A DNA stretch of 32,572 bases from Candidatus Methanoperedens sp. (GTDB lineage: Archaea; Halobacteriota; Methanosarcinia; Methanosarcinales; Methanoperedenaceae): assembly GCA_023249105.1 (NCBI GenBank), contig JAHFDG010000045.1, positions 1-32,572 of the forward strand, read 5' to 3'. Below the pieces are notes generated by a model that saw only the letters and a program-made list of their open reading frames with translations, had not been told where the DNA came from and did not search any database. A program made the translations under genes and the position numbers. Shown here one piece after another: positions 15,094 through 24,729 of this stretch (position 1 is the first letter of the stretch; each line of letters begins with the position of its first letter).

Positions 15094-16488
15094 CTATTCT
15101 TTTTGCTCTGCCTTCGCCCTGTGAGCCGGATGATATTTCTGGATATACTTGTTATCGATTCTGGTGAGTTGCGCTTCAGGTAATTCAGCGAGAAGCTCCC
15201 AGCCAATATCGAGAGTTGTCTCAATGTCCCTGTTCTCATCAATACCCTGGCGCACGAACCTGTCCTCGAACATGTCTGCAAATTCAAGGAATTTTTTGTC
15301 CCTCTCTGAAAGTGCGTCTTTGCCCACGATAGCCACAAGACCTCTTAAGTCCTTGCCTTCGGCATACGCCGCATAACATTGGTCAGACACCGCTTTATGG
15401 TCTTCCCTTGTTCTTGTTGCGCCTATGCCTGAGTTCATCAATCTTGATAGTGAAGGCAGAACATTGACAGGAGGATAGATACCTTTCCTGTGGAGTTCTC
15501 TTGAAATGACAATCTGCCCTTCGGTAATGTATCCTGAAAGGTCAGGAATCGGGTGCGTGATATCGTCGCCCGGCATTGATAAAATGGAGAACTGCGTTAC
15601 CGAGCCTTTTCGTCCCTTTACAACGCCTGCGCGTTCATATAACGAAGCAAGGTCTGTGTACATGTAGCCGGGGTATCCGCGCCTTCCGGGCACTTCTTCT
15701 CTTGCAGCGCCCATCTGGCGAAGCGCCTCGCAATAGTTCGTGATATCAGTAAGAATAACGAGCACATGCATATCGTGTTCGTATGCAAGGTATTCAGCAG
15801 CGGTAAGAGCAAGTCTTGGCGTGATAAGCCTCTCTACAGCCGGGTCATCCGCAAGATTCAGGAACACCACAGCCCGCTCAAGAGCGCCTGTTCTCTCAAA
15901 GTCGCGCATGAAATACTGGGCTTCCTCGTTGGTGATACCCATTGCAGCAAATACTACCGCGAATGGTTCATTTGAGCCCCTCACCCTGGCCTGTCGCGCA
16001 ATCTGGAGTGCGATCTCATTATGAGGCAGGCCAGAGCCTGAGAAAATCGGAAGTTTCTGTCCGCGAACAAGCGTATTCATACCATCTATCGTGGATATGC
16101 CTGTCTGGATGAAATCTTTAGGCGGAAGTCTCGCGTACGGGTTGATAGCAGCGCCTGTTATTTCAAGCCTGTCTTCGGGTACAATGCGGGGTCCTCCGTC
16201 CAGCGGTTCGCCTGAACCTGACAGGATTCTGCCAAGCATGTCCTTTGAAACCGGGAGTTTGATTGTTTCGCCAGTGAACCTGACGCCGCATTCCTTATTT
16301 AAACCGCCCGTTCCTTCGAAAACCTGAACCACAACTATATCATCGGAAGTATCAAGCACCTGTCCTCTCTTGGTTGTGCCGTCGGGAAGATTGATGTTTA
16401 CAAGTTCGTTGTAACCTACCGGTTCTGTCTTCTCCACAAAGATAAGCGGACCTGCGATCTTGCTAATTGTCTTATATTCTTTTGTCAT
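15094..16488 (-). CDS. atpB: A-type ATP synthase subunit B (non-catalytic nucleotide-binding subunit)
   Basis: 464 residues, the usual length. Three copies alternate with subunit A in the soluble head. Seen: the beta-barrel start ([15 protein letters not shown]), the degenerate P-loop region [12 protein letters not shown] in place of a true Walker A, and the family block [12 protein letters not shown]. The ribosome site AAAGAGGTAAG overlaps the atpA stop, nine bases before the ATG, so A and B are probably made in matched amounts. Confidence 0.96.
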   Translation of the reverse strand: MTKEYKTISKIAGPLIFVEKTEPVGYNELVNINLPDGTTKRGQVLDTSDDIVVVQVFEGTGGLNKECGVRFTGETIKLPVSKDMLGRILSGSGEPLDGGPRIVPEDRLEITGAAINPYARLPPKDFIQTGISTIDGMNTLVRGQKLPIFSGSGLPHNEIALQIARQARVRGSNEPFAVVFAAMGITNEEAQYFMRDFERTGALERAVVFLNLADDPAVERLITPRLALTAAEYLAYEHDMHVLVILTDITNYCEALRQMGAAREEVPGRRGYPGYMYTDLASLYERAGVVKGRKGSVTQFSILSMPGDDITHPIPDLSGYITEGQIVISRELHRKGIYPPVNVLPSLSRLMNSGIGATRTREDHKAVSDQCYAAYAEGKDLRGLVAIVGKDALSERDKKFLEFADMFEDRFVRQGIDENRDIETTLDIGWELLAELPEAQLTRIDNKYIQKYHPAHRAKAEQKE

Positions 16489-16493
16489 GTTAC

Positions 16494-18227
16494 TTACCTC
16501 TTTAGTTTTGCAAACTCATCTTCCATGGTATTCAGGATCACGCCAAGCGCGGTGTCAAATTCTTTCTCATATTTGACTTTGGCAAGGTCGTCTTTTGATT
16601 TCAATTTCATGATATCTTCAATTGCTGCTCCTCCCTCCAGTGCAGTCTGGGCTTTATCGCCCCATGACATGATAGATTTCAATAGTTTGAATTGCTTATC
16701 CATCGGGCAGAACGTATCAACTTCATGGTAGGCATTCTGCTGCAGGAAATATTCACGGATCATTCTTGCAACCTCAAGAGTCAATTGCTGGTCTTCCGGA
16801 AGTGCATCTGAACCTACTAACTGGACAATTTCCTGGAGTTCCGATTCCTTCTGAAGAAGTTCCATAGCATCGTTCCTGAGTTTTACCCAGTCAGGAGAGA
16901 CATGTTCATCATACCATGGCCCAAGAGCTTTGGTATATAATGAATAACTGTTAAGCCAGTTAATTGATGGGAAATGCCTTCTCTGGGCAAGCTTGGCATC
17001 AAGAGCCCAGAATACTTTAACGATACGAAGGGTGTTCTGCGTAATAGGTTCTGAGAAGTCACCACCAGGAGGTGAAACTGCCCCGATGACTGTAATTGAG
17101 CCTTCTTTTCCCGAAAGGGCTTTTACTTTACCTGCCCGCTCGTAGAATTCTGATAATCTTGCTGCAAGATAAGCCGGATATCCTTCTTCACCTGGCATTT
17201 CTTCAAGACGTGAGGATATTTCTCTCATGGCTTCTGCCCAGCGGGATGTTGAATCGGCCATCAGGGATACGTCATAACCCATATCCCTGTAATACTCAGC
17301 GATCGTAATTCCTGTATAAACCGACGCTTCCCTTGCTGCTACTGGCATGTTGGATGTATTTGCTATAAGGACAGTTCGCTCCATTAAAGGTCTGCCGGTT
17401 TTCGGGTCTTTGATCTCCGGGAATTCATATAGAACATCCGCCATTTCGTTGCCGCGTTCGCCGCATCCGATATATACTACGATCTCCGTATCGCTCCATT
17501 TTGCAAGCTGCTGCTGCGTAACCGTTTTTCCGCTCCCGAATGGACCGGGAATAGCTGCTGTCCCGCCTTTTGCAACTGGGAAGAGTCCATCGAGAATCCT
17601 CTGGCCTGTGATCAGTGGTGTGGTCGGTGTCATTTTTTTGCTTACTGGCCTTGGCTTCCTGACAGGCCATTTCTGCATCATTGTGAGTTCCTTACCGTCT
17701 TCAAGGGTGCAGATCACTTCATCAACTTTGAATTTTCCCTTCTTTATCGTGCTTATAGTTCCGGAAATTGTGGGCGGGACAAGAATCCTGTGCTCGATGT
17801 TCTGTGTTTCCTGGACTGTTCCGATTATATCTCCACCGTTGAGTTTATCGCCTTTTTTAACCGTGGGGACAAAATCCCATTCTTTCTCTCGTGATAGACC
17901 ACTCGCAGAAACACCACGCTTGATAAAGTCGCCCATCTTTTCCTTTAATACAGGAAGAGGACGCTGGATCCCATCGTATATGCTCTCAAGAAGTCCAGGT
18001 CCAAGTTCGACAGAAAGTGACATGCCAGTATTTTCTACGGGTTCTCCCGGTCTTACTCCCGAAGTTTCTTCATAAACCTGTACTGTGGACTTGTCGCCTT
18101 CTATACCTATGACTTCTCCCATCAGTCCTTCTTTCCCGACCTTTACTACGTCGTACATTTTGGTGTTTAAACCGCTGATTATGACGACCGGTCCTGATAT
18201 CCTATAAATTTCACCTTTATTTTTCAT
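16494..18227 (-). CDS. atpA: A-type ATP synthase catalytic subunit A
   Basis: 577 residues, the catalytic subunit that makes or hydrolyses ATP. Walker A is G228-P-F-G-S-G-K-T235, the A-type variant with Phe and Ser. The non-homologous insertion typical of A/V-type A subunits (about 110-190) is present. The ATG at 18227 is preferred over the TTG two codons upstream because AGGTG (18236-18240) is then eight bases away; from the TTG it would be only two. The gene lies between atpF and atpB in the usual archaeal order. Confidence 0.96.
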   Translation of the reverse strand: MKNKGEIYRISGPVVIISGLNTKMYDVVKVGKEGLMGEVIGIEGDKSTVQVYEETSGVRPGEPVENTGMSLSVELGPGLLESIYDGIQRPLPVLKEKMGDFIKRGVSASGLSREKEWDFVPTVKKGDKLNGGDIIGTVQETQNIEHRILVPPTISGTISTIKKGKFKVDEVICTLEDGKELTMMQKWPVRKPRPVSKKMTPTTPLITGQRILDGLFPVAKGGTAAIPGPFGSGKTVTQQQLAKWSDTEIVVYIGCGERGNEMADVLYEFPEIKDPKTGRPLMERTVLIANTSNMPVAAREASVYTGITIAEYYRDMGYDVSLMADSTSRWAEAMREISSRLEEMPGEEGYPAYLAARLSEFYERAGKVKALSGKEGSITVIGAVSPPGGDFSEPITQNTLRIVKVFWALDAKLAQRRHFPSINWLNSYSLYTKALGPWYDEHVSPDWVKLRNDAMELLQKESELQEIVQLVGSDALPEDQQLTLEVARMIREYFLQQNAYHEVDTFCPMDKQFKLLKSIMSWGDKAQTALEGGAAIEDIMKLKSKDDLAKVKYEKEFDTALGVILNTMEDEFAKLKR

Positions 18228-18275
18228 TTCCAAGACACCTACTATTGTATTTTGAATATTGATGTTGAGTTAATA

Positions 18276-18575
18276 TTATTTCCAGAGATCCACACCTACC
18301 GCCTGCTTTATTTTATCCCTCAGGTTTGTGCTCTCACCCTTTCCGCCAATGGCTATTACAGTGGGTTCCACGGAGTCATCCAGTGTTTTTTGCATATGGG
18401 GAGATAGCATCTTCATGTCATCATTGTGAATAATTAAAATTCCAACATTCTTATCGTTCAGAACGTTCTGTATTTTAGCTTCGATATCCGATGATGTTAC
18501 ATCATAGGTTTTCCGAATACCTGCAAGCCTGAATCCTATTACAAAATCACTTGATCCGACAATTGCAATTTCCAT
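18276..18575 (-). CDS. atpF: A-type ATP synthase subunit F (central stalk)
   Basis: 99 residues, normal for the family, with a Rossmann-like start (M-E-I-A-I-V-G-S-S-D-F-V-I-G-F-R-L-A-G) that is diagnostic. It binds subunit D in the rotating stalk. The ATG directly abuts the atpC stop (TAGATG), consistent with coupled translation. A gap of about 48 bases follows before atpA, which therefore has its own ribosome site. Confidence 0.93.
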   Translation of the reverse strand: MEIAIVGSSDFVIGFRLAGIRKTYDVTSSDIEAKIQNVLNDKNVGILIIHNDDMKMLSPHMQKTLDDSVEPTVIAIGGKGESTNLRDKIKQAVGVDLWK

Positions 18576-19595
18576 CTACATCACCAGGTGGGATTTTATT
18601 ATCTCTTCAGGAAGCTTTGTCTCTTTCCCGCGCACGATTATTCTCAGGTTATCCACTTCGATTTTCTTGCTCAGAATATAATCAAGAACCGGAAGGATTG
18701 AAAGCGGGTAATAATATGATATCTTGGATGCGTACACAAGACCGTATTTATCAAGCCGTGTCTCAATATGTATAAGGGAAGTCAAATCACTGCTGATATC
18801 GGATATTGCTTTCCAGTAAGAATACTCTTCAAGTGCTCGTACGAACTCAGAAAATGACAGGGATGCCAATCGTCCAAGGTCTGACTCTTTAAGTTCCATT
18901 CCGCCGGGAATCAGCATCTTTACTGTATTTTCACGTTCCATCCCTGCGCGTTTCATTCTGAAAAGAATCTTTATGTTTTTCAAATCGATCTCGGTTCTTA
19001 AGAATTTCAGGAACAATTTATTTTCAGCCTGTGAAGCTGCTTTTATGAGGTTTGAATAAAACATTTTGTCAAGTTCGTTCTCGACATCCGCCAGTACGCC
19101 TTTATAGCCTACAAGCGCAGGATAATAAGGTGTTTTTTCAAAAGCTGCGATTACACCCTCAATAGTCCCAACTTTAACTATCTCCGTTAAATCCCTGTAT
19201 CGCAATTCGCCCGCTGAAACCACGTCTTCAAGGATTTCTTCTTCGCTTGCACCTGAAAATTTACCTCTCAGTATGGTTTTGATATTCCAGATATCAAATG
19301 AGCGAAGATATTCTGTAATTAAAAAATTGGCTTCACTCTGCGATACTTCTATTAATTTCCTGTAGGTCAGGGCTAAGTTCTGGTTCAGGGCGTGTTCAAA
19401 AAGGTCTGTACCCTTATACTTCTTTCCAAGTTCGTCAACATCTTTCTTGTATTCGGATTCCCCTATGAACCGGGTTATCTCGGGAATATCCATGTTCAGG
19501 AATTTTGGATACATCTCCTTGGGAATGAGTTTACCCTTCATAGCACGGACTCTGGCTACGATATATGCATATTTGACGCCGTTTGCCGCTCCCAT
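18576..19595 (-). CDS. atpC: A-type ATP synthase subunit C (V-type subunit d homologue)
   Basis: 339 residues, the funnel-shaped subunit that sits on the c-ring and couples it to the D/F stalk. It is a helical protein with three related three-helix segments. The start M-G-A-A-N-G-V-K-Y-A-Y-I-V-A-R-V-R-A-M is characteristic of archaeal C subunits. It is encoded eight bases after atpE and abuts atpF. Confidence 0.92.
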   Translation of the reverse strand: MGAANGVKYAYIVARVRAMKGKLIPKEMYPKFLNMDIPEITRFIGESEYKKDVDELGKKYKGTDLFEHALNQNLALTYRKLIEVSQSEANFLITEYLRSFDIWNIKTILRGKFSGASEEEILEDVVSAGELRYRDLTEIVKVGTIEGVIAAFEKTPYYPALVGYKGVLADVENELDKMFYSNLIKAASQAENKLFLKFLRTEIDLKNIKILFRMKRAGMERENTVKMLIPGGMELKESDLGRLASLSFSEFVRALEEYSYWKAISDISSDLTSLIHIETRLDKYGLVYASKISYYYPLSILPVLDYILSKKIEVDNLRIIVRGKETKLPEEIIKSHLVM

Positions 19596-19603
19596 TCTTT
19601 ATT

Positions 19604-20155
19604 TCACCCAAACAAGATATCAGAGACATGTTTCAGGGATTGTTCAGTGACATCCCCTAAAATCGTATCATATTTGAAGTCCAGGACTTCTGTCCCTTCT
19701 GCATTCTCTATAACAACGCCGCCAATGCAGTCAATTTCACCCTTATACTCGAGTTCCGTAATTTTCTTGACTGTTTGCTTGTCCTTATTCCTTGAATATA
19801 TTTTGGCGTTATTTTTTTCATTTTTCTCGATAATTGATTTAAGAAGAGTCAGGTTTTTCTCAGCCGGAAGTTTTTGGACTGCATCTTTTGTAGCCTCATA
19901 TACTTCATCAAGAATCTCTTTGCGGGCGTTAAGTTTCGCTTTTTTGACTTCAAGATTTGCGCTTGAAAGTTCCTGTTGCCTGAGCCTGTCAATTTCCTTT
20001 CTGACAGCAGCTTCTTTTGCAGTTTTGAGCTTGGAGGCAGCAGCTTCTGCATCTGCAATAATCTTTGAAACCTCTAAAGATGTTTCTTCTTCTATCTTTT
20101 CGGCTTCTGCCCTGCCCTTAGCCAGAATTTCTTCAACTATCGCTTCAAGTCCCAT
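19604..20155 (-). CDS. atpE: A-type ATP synthase subunit E (peripheral stalk)
   Basis: 183 residues. The N-terminal half is a long, alanine- and glutamate-rich coiled coil that pairs with subunit H. The C-terminal half is a globular domain that clamps the top of the A3B3 head, with the characteristic I-G-G-V-V-I-E segment. It lies 13 bases after the c-subunit gene, with only a weak ribosome site (AAGTGA). Confidence 0.92.
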   Translation of the reverse strand: MGLEAIVEEILAKGRAEAEKIEEETSLEVSKIIADAEAAASKLKTAKEAAVRKEIDRLRQQELSSANLEVKKAKLNARKEILDEVYEATKDAVQKLPAEKNLTLLKSIIEKNEKNNAKIYSRNKDKQTVKKITELEYKGEIDCIGGVVIENAEGTEVLDFKYDTILGDVTEQSLKHVSDILFG

Positions 20156-20168
20156 ATGTGTTCACTTT

Positions 20169-20396
20169 TTACGCATTGAATACGAACAATAATATCAGCG
20201 CTACGACCAGACCAAAAATTGCTATGGACTCGGGGATAACGGTCATCAGAAGACCCTTACCGAAGAATTTTTCATCTTCAGCCATTGCTCCAACAGCCGC
20301 GGCTCCTATGGCCTGTTCGCCCATACCCGCGCCTATTCCGGCAAGTCCTACTGCTATTCCTGCTCCAATTGCTATCATTCCAGCATCTGCTACCAT
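20169..20396 (-). CDS. atpK: A-type ATP synthase proteolipid subunit K (c subunit)
   Basis: 75 residues forming a two-helix hairpin; several copies make the rotor ring. The ion-binding carboxylate is E56 in helix 2 (V-I-P-E-S-I-A-I-F-G), with a serine next to it as in many ion-binding c subunits. Helix 1 carries G26-E27-Q28 where, from memory, the Methanosarcina protein has G-Q-G, so a second acidic residue may lie near the site. A strong GGAGGAAT ribosome site, formed by the last codons of atpI, suits the high copy number of the product. Confidence 0.95.
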   Translation of the reverse strand: MVADAGMIAIGAGIAVGLAGIGAGMGEQAIGAAAVGAMAEDEKFFGKGLLMTVIPESIAIFGLVVALILLFVFNA

Positions 20397-20401
20397 ATTT
20401 T

Positions 20402-22375
20402 TTATTCCTCCGTATATTTTCTATTATAACCAAAGGGGACGTATTTTTTACCTCCCCCTTCATAAAATTTAGTGAAGAATTCCACATACTGAAGCCTGAG
20501 CGAGTGAAGCCCTGGGCCGAGAATTCCAAGTAAAAGGTTTATTAAATGTCCGATAAAGAGAATCACAACACCCACAAGCGCAAGAACTACACCTTTGCCC
20601 ATTAAAACACCGCCGGGCTTGATGAAAAGATTCATGGAAAGTGTATTCACTGCAAGAGCTATTCCTGCCGAGGAAAGGCCGATGGCAAGTATCCTTGAGT
20701 ATGACAGGACATTGCTGAGGAGCGTGGGAATTTCCAGAATGGATATGAATCCTTCGCCTGCTATCAGAAGTATAAGTCCTATTATCGCAAGTCCTCCTCC
20801 AACTGCAAAAACAGGATCATTTGTCGGGACTGGCAGCTTTGACATCACGGCCGGCATCAATTTTGCAATAGCCATGACACCGCCTATAAGTATCATCATC
20901 CAGCTTCCTTTTGCGAAAATTGCATGTTTTAGTCCATGTTCTATTACATGGTTCCTGAAGCCGATTACCAATCCGAGAAGAATATGAATAATACCAATTA
21001 CGAGAGTCAAAAGAAGAAGCGACTGGACTTCTCCGAACCTGTGCACTGGCAAATGTATGCCGGCAATCGCAGGACCTGCAATCCCCAGCAGCCCATGTTC
21101 TAATTCTCCGTGTACGACTACATTAAAAATAGGGAAACCGAAGAATTCCCCATATATGAAACCAAATAATATTGAGAGTATTGATGAAAGAAATAAAATC
21201 AATGCAAGCGCATTAAGGCCGCCAGTCTTGAACTTGTTCTTGATGATATAAGCCATTGCAGCCACGATAATGGCGTATCCCACATCACCAAGCATTATTG
21301 CATAAAAAAGGGGGAATGTGATAAAAAGTACTGACGCCGGGTCTATCTCCCCGTATTTTGGCGTTGCAAATGTATCAATCAATAATTCAAAAGGTTTGGC
21401 AAGCGTTGGATTTTCAAGCTCGATAGGAATATCTTCCTCTTTTACTTCCTCATCTATCTTTGTCAAATATACAAGTCCGCCCGTACTTTCCTGCAACTTT
21501 GTTTCTATTTCATCAAAATTTCTTGAAGGAACCCATCCGTCTATGATAAAAGCATTAGGGCTTGTGGCAAACCGCAGCGGTGCTTCTGCCTTTTGTGTTT
21601 CTATAGAGAGGTATTCATCCGCTTCTATTATGAATTCAGAATATTCTTTTTTGATATTCTCAAGTTCCGATTTTATGGAAGCATGTTTTTCGTGAAGAGC
21701 GGATATCTCTTTCTCAAGCTCATCAAGTATGACTGGCGGATTCCCTTTTAACTGGGGAATCTTTAATTCGACATATGAACGTTCATCCTGAAGGAGTTTT
21801 TGAACCTCATCCGCAAAAACCAGGGGGATAAAGAGTGCGAATATCTTTCTTTTTTCATATTCCCCTGTAAATAACTCATAGTTTTTCGTTATCCTGGAGA
21901 GGTTTGATTCAATATTGGCATCGATATATCCTGCGTAAACTTTTACAGTTTCATATCCGTTGTAAGCTTCAAAGGATAACGGAAGCCCAAAAAAAGGTTT
22001 TACTGAAGATGCGAGGTCTTCCTTTTCCTTGATCTTGAATTCTATACCTCTTAATTCATCAAAACGGGATGAGACATCCTGTTGGAGCGCTGTGATTTTT
22101 TCATCGATATGAGAAGGCAATTCTTTTGTACTTTTCTTTATGCCGGATTCTTTTTCACTGATTCCAAGCTGGTTCGATATAGACCGCAACGAAAGAAGAT
22201 ATTCCGATAGTTTTGAAGCTGTTTTTAAAGGGCGCCCTATCTTGAAATGTTCAGTCTCTTCCGAATAATCGGTGATATGAAGCACATTCAAATTGTGAAG
22301 TGCTGAAATAGTGGGCACCACCAGGTCTTTTGTACCTGCAATCATGACCCTTGTCATTTTTGTAGGTTTAAGCAT
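20402..22375 (-). CDS. atpI: A-type ATP synthase subunit I (stator a subunit)
   Basis: 657 residues. The soluble N-terminal half (about 1-330) contains long coiled-coil stretches that contact the peripheral stalks. The C-terminal half has about seven to eight membrane helices that provide the ion half-channels. The essential arginine lies in the helix L-S-Y-S-R-I-L-A-I-G-L-S, facing the c-ring glutamate. The start overlaps the end of the subunit H gene by eight bases. Confidence 0.95.
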   Translation of the reverse strand: MLKPTKMTRVMIAGTKDLVVPTISALHNLNVLHITDYSEETEHFKIGRPLKTASKLSEYLLSLRSISNQLGISEKESGIKKSTKELPSHIDEKITALQQDVSSRFDELRGIEFKIKEKEDLASSVKPFFGLPLSFEAYNGYETVKVYAGYIDANIESNLSRITKNYELFTGEYEKRKIFALFIPLVFADEVQKLLQDERSYVELKIPQLKGNPPVILDELEKEISALHEKHASIKSELENIKKEYSEFIIEADEYLSIETQKAEAPLRFATSPNAFIIDGWVPSRNFDEIETKLQESTGGLVYLTKIDEEVKEEDIPIELENPTLAKPFELLIDTFATPKYGEIDPASVLFITFPLFYAIMLGDVGYAIIVAAMAYIIKNKFKTGGLNALALILFLSSILSILFGFIYGEFFGFPIFNVVVHGELEHGLLGIAGPAIAGIHLPVHRFGEVQSLLLLTLVIGIIHILLGLVIGFRNHVIEHGLKHAIFAKGSWMMILIGGVMAIAKLMPAVMSKLPVPTNDPVFAVGGGLAIIGLILLIAGEGFISILEIPTLLSNVLSYSRILAIGLSSAGIALAVNTLSMNLFIKPGGVLMGKGVVLALVGVVILFIGHLINLLLGILGPGLHSLRLQYVEFFTKFYEGGGKKYVPFGYNRKYTEE

Positions 22376-22694
22376 TCACTGCCCTCTCAAACTCAGTTAA
22401 AATAAATTTTGTAGCTTTCGTGATGTTCTTTTTTGCCTTCTTTTTGGTATCTTCGGCTTCCAGGGCACCTTTTCCTATGATTTTTTCCTTCTCCTGTTTG
22501 ATGATTTCCCGCGCTTTGCTCATCTCGGATTCTGCGTACTGTTGTGCTTCACACTCAGCTCTTTTTATAATCTCTCTGGATTCCGCTTTTGTTTCGTTGA
22601 TCTTCTGGATTCTGGCTTCATTTGCCTGCAGGACTAATTTTTTTGCCTCTTCTTCCGCCTGCTTAATATCAGATAAAATTTCAGCTCGTGTCAT
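22368..22694 (-). CDS. ahaH: A-type ATP synthase subunit H (peripheral stalk, AhaH)
   Basis: 108 residues, almost entirely charged coiled coil (A-E-I-L-S-D-I-K-Q-A-E-E-E-A-K-K), the partner of subunit E in the peripheral stalk. It is the first gene of the operon. AGAGGAAT precedes the ATG at 22694 by about five bases. Length and position match AhaH of methanogens. Confidence 0.88.
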   Translation of the reverse strand: MTRAEILSDIKQAEEEAKKLVLQANEARIQKINETKAESREIIKRAECEAQQYAESEMSKAREIIKQEKEKIIGKGALEAEDTKKKAKKNITKATKFILTEFERAVNA

Positions 22695-22790
22695 TCAATT
22701 CCTCTAAATGCAAAATAATAGCCTCGTTTTGACCCACTTGCATAGGAGAGCACCTACTTAAATTATTCGGTTTTACATCGGAGTTCTGCA
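22695..22790 (-). promoter_or_regulatory. probable promoter and leader of the ATP synthase operon
   Basis: On the minus strand the best TATA-like candidate is CCGAATAATTTAAG (about 22754-22767), which would give a transcript start near 22735 and a leader of about 40 bases containing the AGAGGAAT ribosome site. The assignment rests only on spacing and base composition. Confidence 0.35.
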
Positions 22791-22858
22791 AGGGCGCATC
22801 GCTATTTTAAATGAAAAATCGTGTTAATCAATCACCCTATTTAAATACGGGGTATTAC

Positions 22859-23269
22859 CTATTCATATCCTGCTTTAGCCCACTCCACAATTCCGCCCTT
22901 CATGTTGTAAACCTGCGCGAACCCGTTATTTACCAGTATTTCACTTGCCTGTGTACTGCGGCGACCGGATTTGCAATAGACCAGGATTTTCTTGTCGCGA
23001 GGTATTTTATTTAGCGCTTTATCAAGTTCCTGCGCCGGAATATCCTGTACCGGAATCAGTGTTGAACCTTTTATGTGCCCGGCATCGTATTCTCCCTGGG
23101 TGCGCACATCCAGGATAAAAACTTCACCGCTGTCTATCATTTCTTTGGCTTGCTGGACGCTGATATCAGTATATTGCGCTTTTTCAGGCGGCTTTGTGGT
23201 GCTGATGCATCCGGATATTATGACCAGAATCAAAAAACTTACAAATATAATCAAATAAATTGGTTTCAT
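22859..23269 (-). CDS. rhodanese-domain lipoprotein
   Basis: 136 residues. A lipoprotein signal (hydrophobic 4-19, lipobox I-S-G-C21) would anchor the protein on the outer face of the membrane. Residues about 33-135 form a single rhodanese domain, with D-V-R-T-Q-G-E-Y-D-A-G-H-I-K-G-S and the active-site loop C99-K-S-G-R-R-S. Such domains carry persulfide sulfur or bind anions; the donor and acceptor are unknown. GAAGGAT precedes the ATG, with a TATA-like AGTATATT at 23301-23308. It is divergent from purB. Confidence 0.88.
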   Translation of the reverse strand: MKPIYLIIFVSFLILVIISGCISTTKPPEKAQYTDISVQQAKEMIDSGEVFILDVRTQGEYDAGHIKGSTLIPVQDIPAQELDKALNKIPRDKKILVYCKSGRRSTQASEILVNNGFAQVYNMKGGIVEWAKAGYE

Positions 23270-23358
23270 AATTGCTATTATTATCCTTCAAATAATAAGA
23301 AATATACTGGTACAACATGCTGTCAAACGCTCTTTGTGCGATAGTTTCTTTTAACCAT

Positions 23359-23374
23359 AGTACTAATAAGTACT
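23359..23374 (+). promoter_or_regulatory. paired AGTACT boxes at the purB start
   Basis: AGTACT occurs at 23359-23364 and 23369-23374, four bases apart and ending three bases before the purB ATG. Each box is itself a palindrome, and together they can form a short hairpin. The boxes overlap where a ribosome site would be and no GGAGG-like site exists, so they could be an operator or a start-site structure; chance is possible. Confidence 0.3.
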
Positions 23375-23377
23375 TCC

Positions 23378-24715
23378 ATGGCAATCCACCCTATTGAATA
23401 CCGCTACGGAACCCCTGAAATTAAGGCCGTGTGGAGTGAAGAAGCACGCCTCCGGAAGATGCTTGCAGTTGAAACTGCGCTTGCAAAAGCAGAGGCATTT
23501 ACAGGTTATATCCCGGAAGGGACAGAAGAGAAAATAGCTGCCGGGGTTGATAAAGTTATACTTGACAGGGTAAAAGAAATAGAAGATGAAATCCATCACG
23601 ATGTGATGGCAGTAGTCCTTGCACTGGCAGAGCAGTCAGGAGATGGCGGGAAATGGGTACATTTCGGCGCCACATCCAATGACATCCTGGATACGGCAAC
23701 AGCCCTCCAGATAAAAGATGCGATATTCATTTTAAGGAAAGAGACTGCAAAACTGCGTTCGGTATTGCTTGATATAGCACTCTCGCATAAGAATACCGTA
23801 TGCGCAGGACGCACACACGGGCAGATAGGCGTCCCAACGACATATGGTTTGCGTTTTGCGATATGGGCATCGGAAATAGACAGGCATCTTGAAAGATTAG
23901 ACCAGTTAATGCCGCGTGCCACAGCCGGTAAGATGAGCGGCGCTGTTGGCACGCAGGCGGCTTTCGGGAAAAAAGGCATCGAGATACAGAAAAAAACAAT
24001 GGAATTTTTGGGAATTGAACCGGCAGATGTCTCAAACCAGATTATCCAGCGGGACAGGCATGCCGAATTTGTGATGTGGATGGCGAATATTGCTACCACG
24101 CTTGATAAAATATGCATCGAGATACGAAGCCTTGCCCGAAGCGAAATTGCGGAAGTTGAGGAGGGTTTCGGGAAGAAACAGGTCGGCTCATCCACGATGC
24201 CCCATAAGCGCAACCCCATAAAATCCGAACAGGTTTGCGGGCTTGCAAGAATCGTGAGGGCAATGGTTGAGCCGGAACTTCTCAATAACACTTTGTGGGA
24301 TGAACGCGACCTCACCAACTCTTCCTGTGAACGCATTGTGTTTCCAGAATCGTGTGTGCTGACTGACCATATAATCCGCCTCACTACGACCATTATCCAG
24401 AACCTGCGCTTTTATCCCGAAAACATAAGGAAGAACCTGAACCTTCTCAACGGTCTGAATATGGGCGAGGCGATAATGATGGAACTGAGCAGGAAAGGCG
24501 TGGGAAGGCAGGAGGCGCATGAAATCGTCCGCGAGTGCGCAATGTCGGCGCGCGAGACTGGGAGCCACATGAAGGATGCGCTGATAAAAAATAAAACGGT
24601 CTCGAAATATCTAACTGAAAATGATATTGTTACAATAATGAACCCGGATAATTATATAGGCACGGCGGTTATACAGGTGGAATCCCTTGTAACAAAGCTT
24701 AAAAAACGGAAATAA
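23378..24715 (+). CDS. purB: adenylosuccinate lyase
   Basis: 445 residues, fumarase/aspartase superfamily. It splits SAICAR to AICAR and adenylosuccinate to AMP, in each case releasing fumarate. Diagnostic residues: the superfamily signature S-S-T-M-P-H-K-R-N-P, the catalytic-region H-F-G-A-T-S-N-D-I and R-T-H-G-Q-I-G-V-P-T-T-Y. No clear ribosome site precedes the ATG, so the message may be leaderless. It is followed after 14 bases by an acetyltransferase gene. The partner enzyme purA is encoded at 30.6-31.8 kb on the other strand. Confidence 0.96.
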   Translation: MAIHPIEYRYGTPEIKAVWSEEARLRKMLAVETALAKAEAFTGYIPEGTEEKIAAGVDKVILDRVKEIEDEIHHDVMAVVLALAEQSGDGGKWVHFGATSNDILDTATALQIKDAIFILRKETAKLRSVLLDIALSHKNTVCAGRTHGQIGVPTTYGLRFAIWASEIDRHLERLDQLMPRATAGKMSGAVGTQAAFGKKGIEIQKKTMEFLGIEPADVSNQIIQRDRHAEFVMWMANIATTLDKICIEIRSLARSEIAEVEEGFGKKQVGSSTMPHKRNPIKSEQVCGLARIVRAMVEPELLNNTLWDERDLTNSSCERIVFPESCVLTDHIIRLTTTIIQNLRFYPENIRKNLNLLNGLNMGEAIMMELSRKGVGRQEAHEIVRECAMSARETGSHMKDALIKNKTVSKYLTENDIVTIMNPDNYIGTAVIQVESLVTKLKKRK

Positions 24716-24729
24716 AAAGAGGATAATAA

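Noticed and set aside
15094-15338. Upstream extension of the subunit D frame into atpB
   Set aside because: The extension overlaps the conserved atpB end; the family start M-A-I-K-D-N at 15092 directly after the atpB stop is far more likely.
17347-18075. Plus-strand open frame of 242 codons inside atpA
   Set aside because: It lies antisense to the conserved catalytic subunit and encodes a serine/proline-rich sequence typical of shadow frames.
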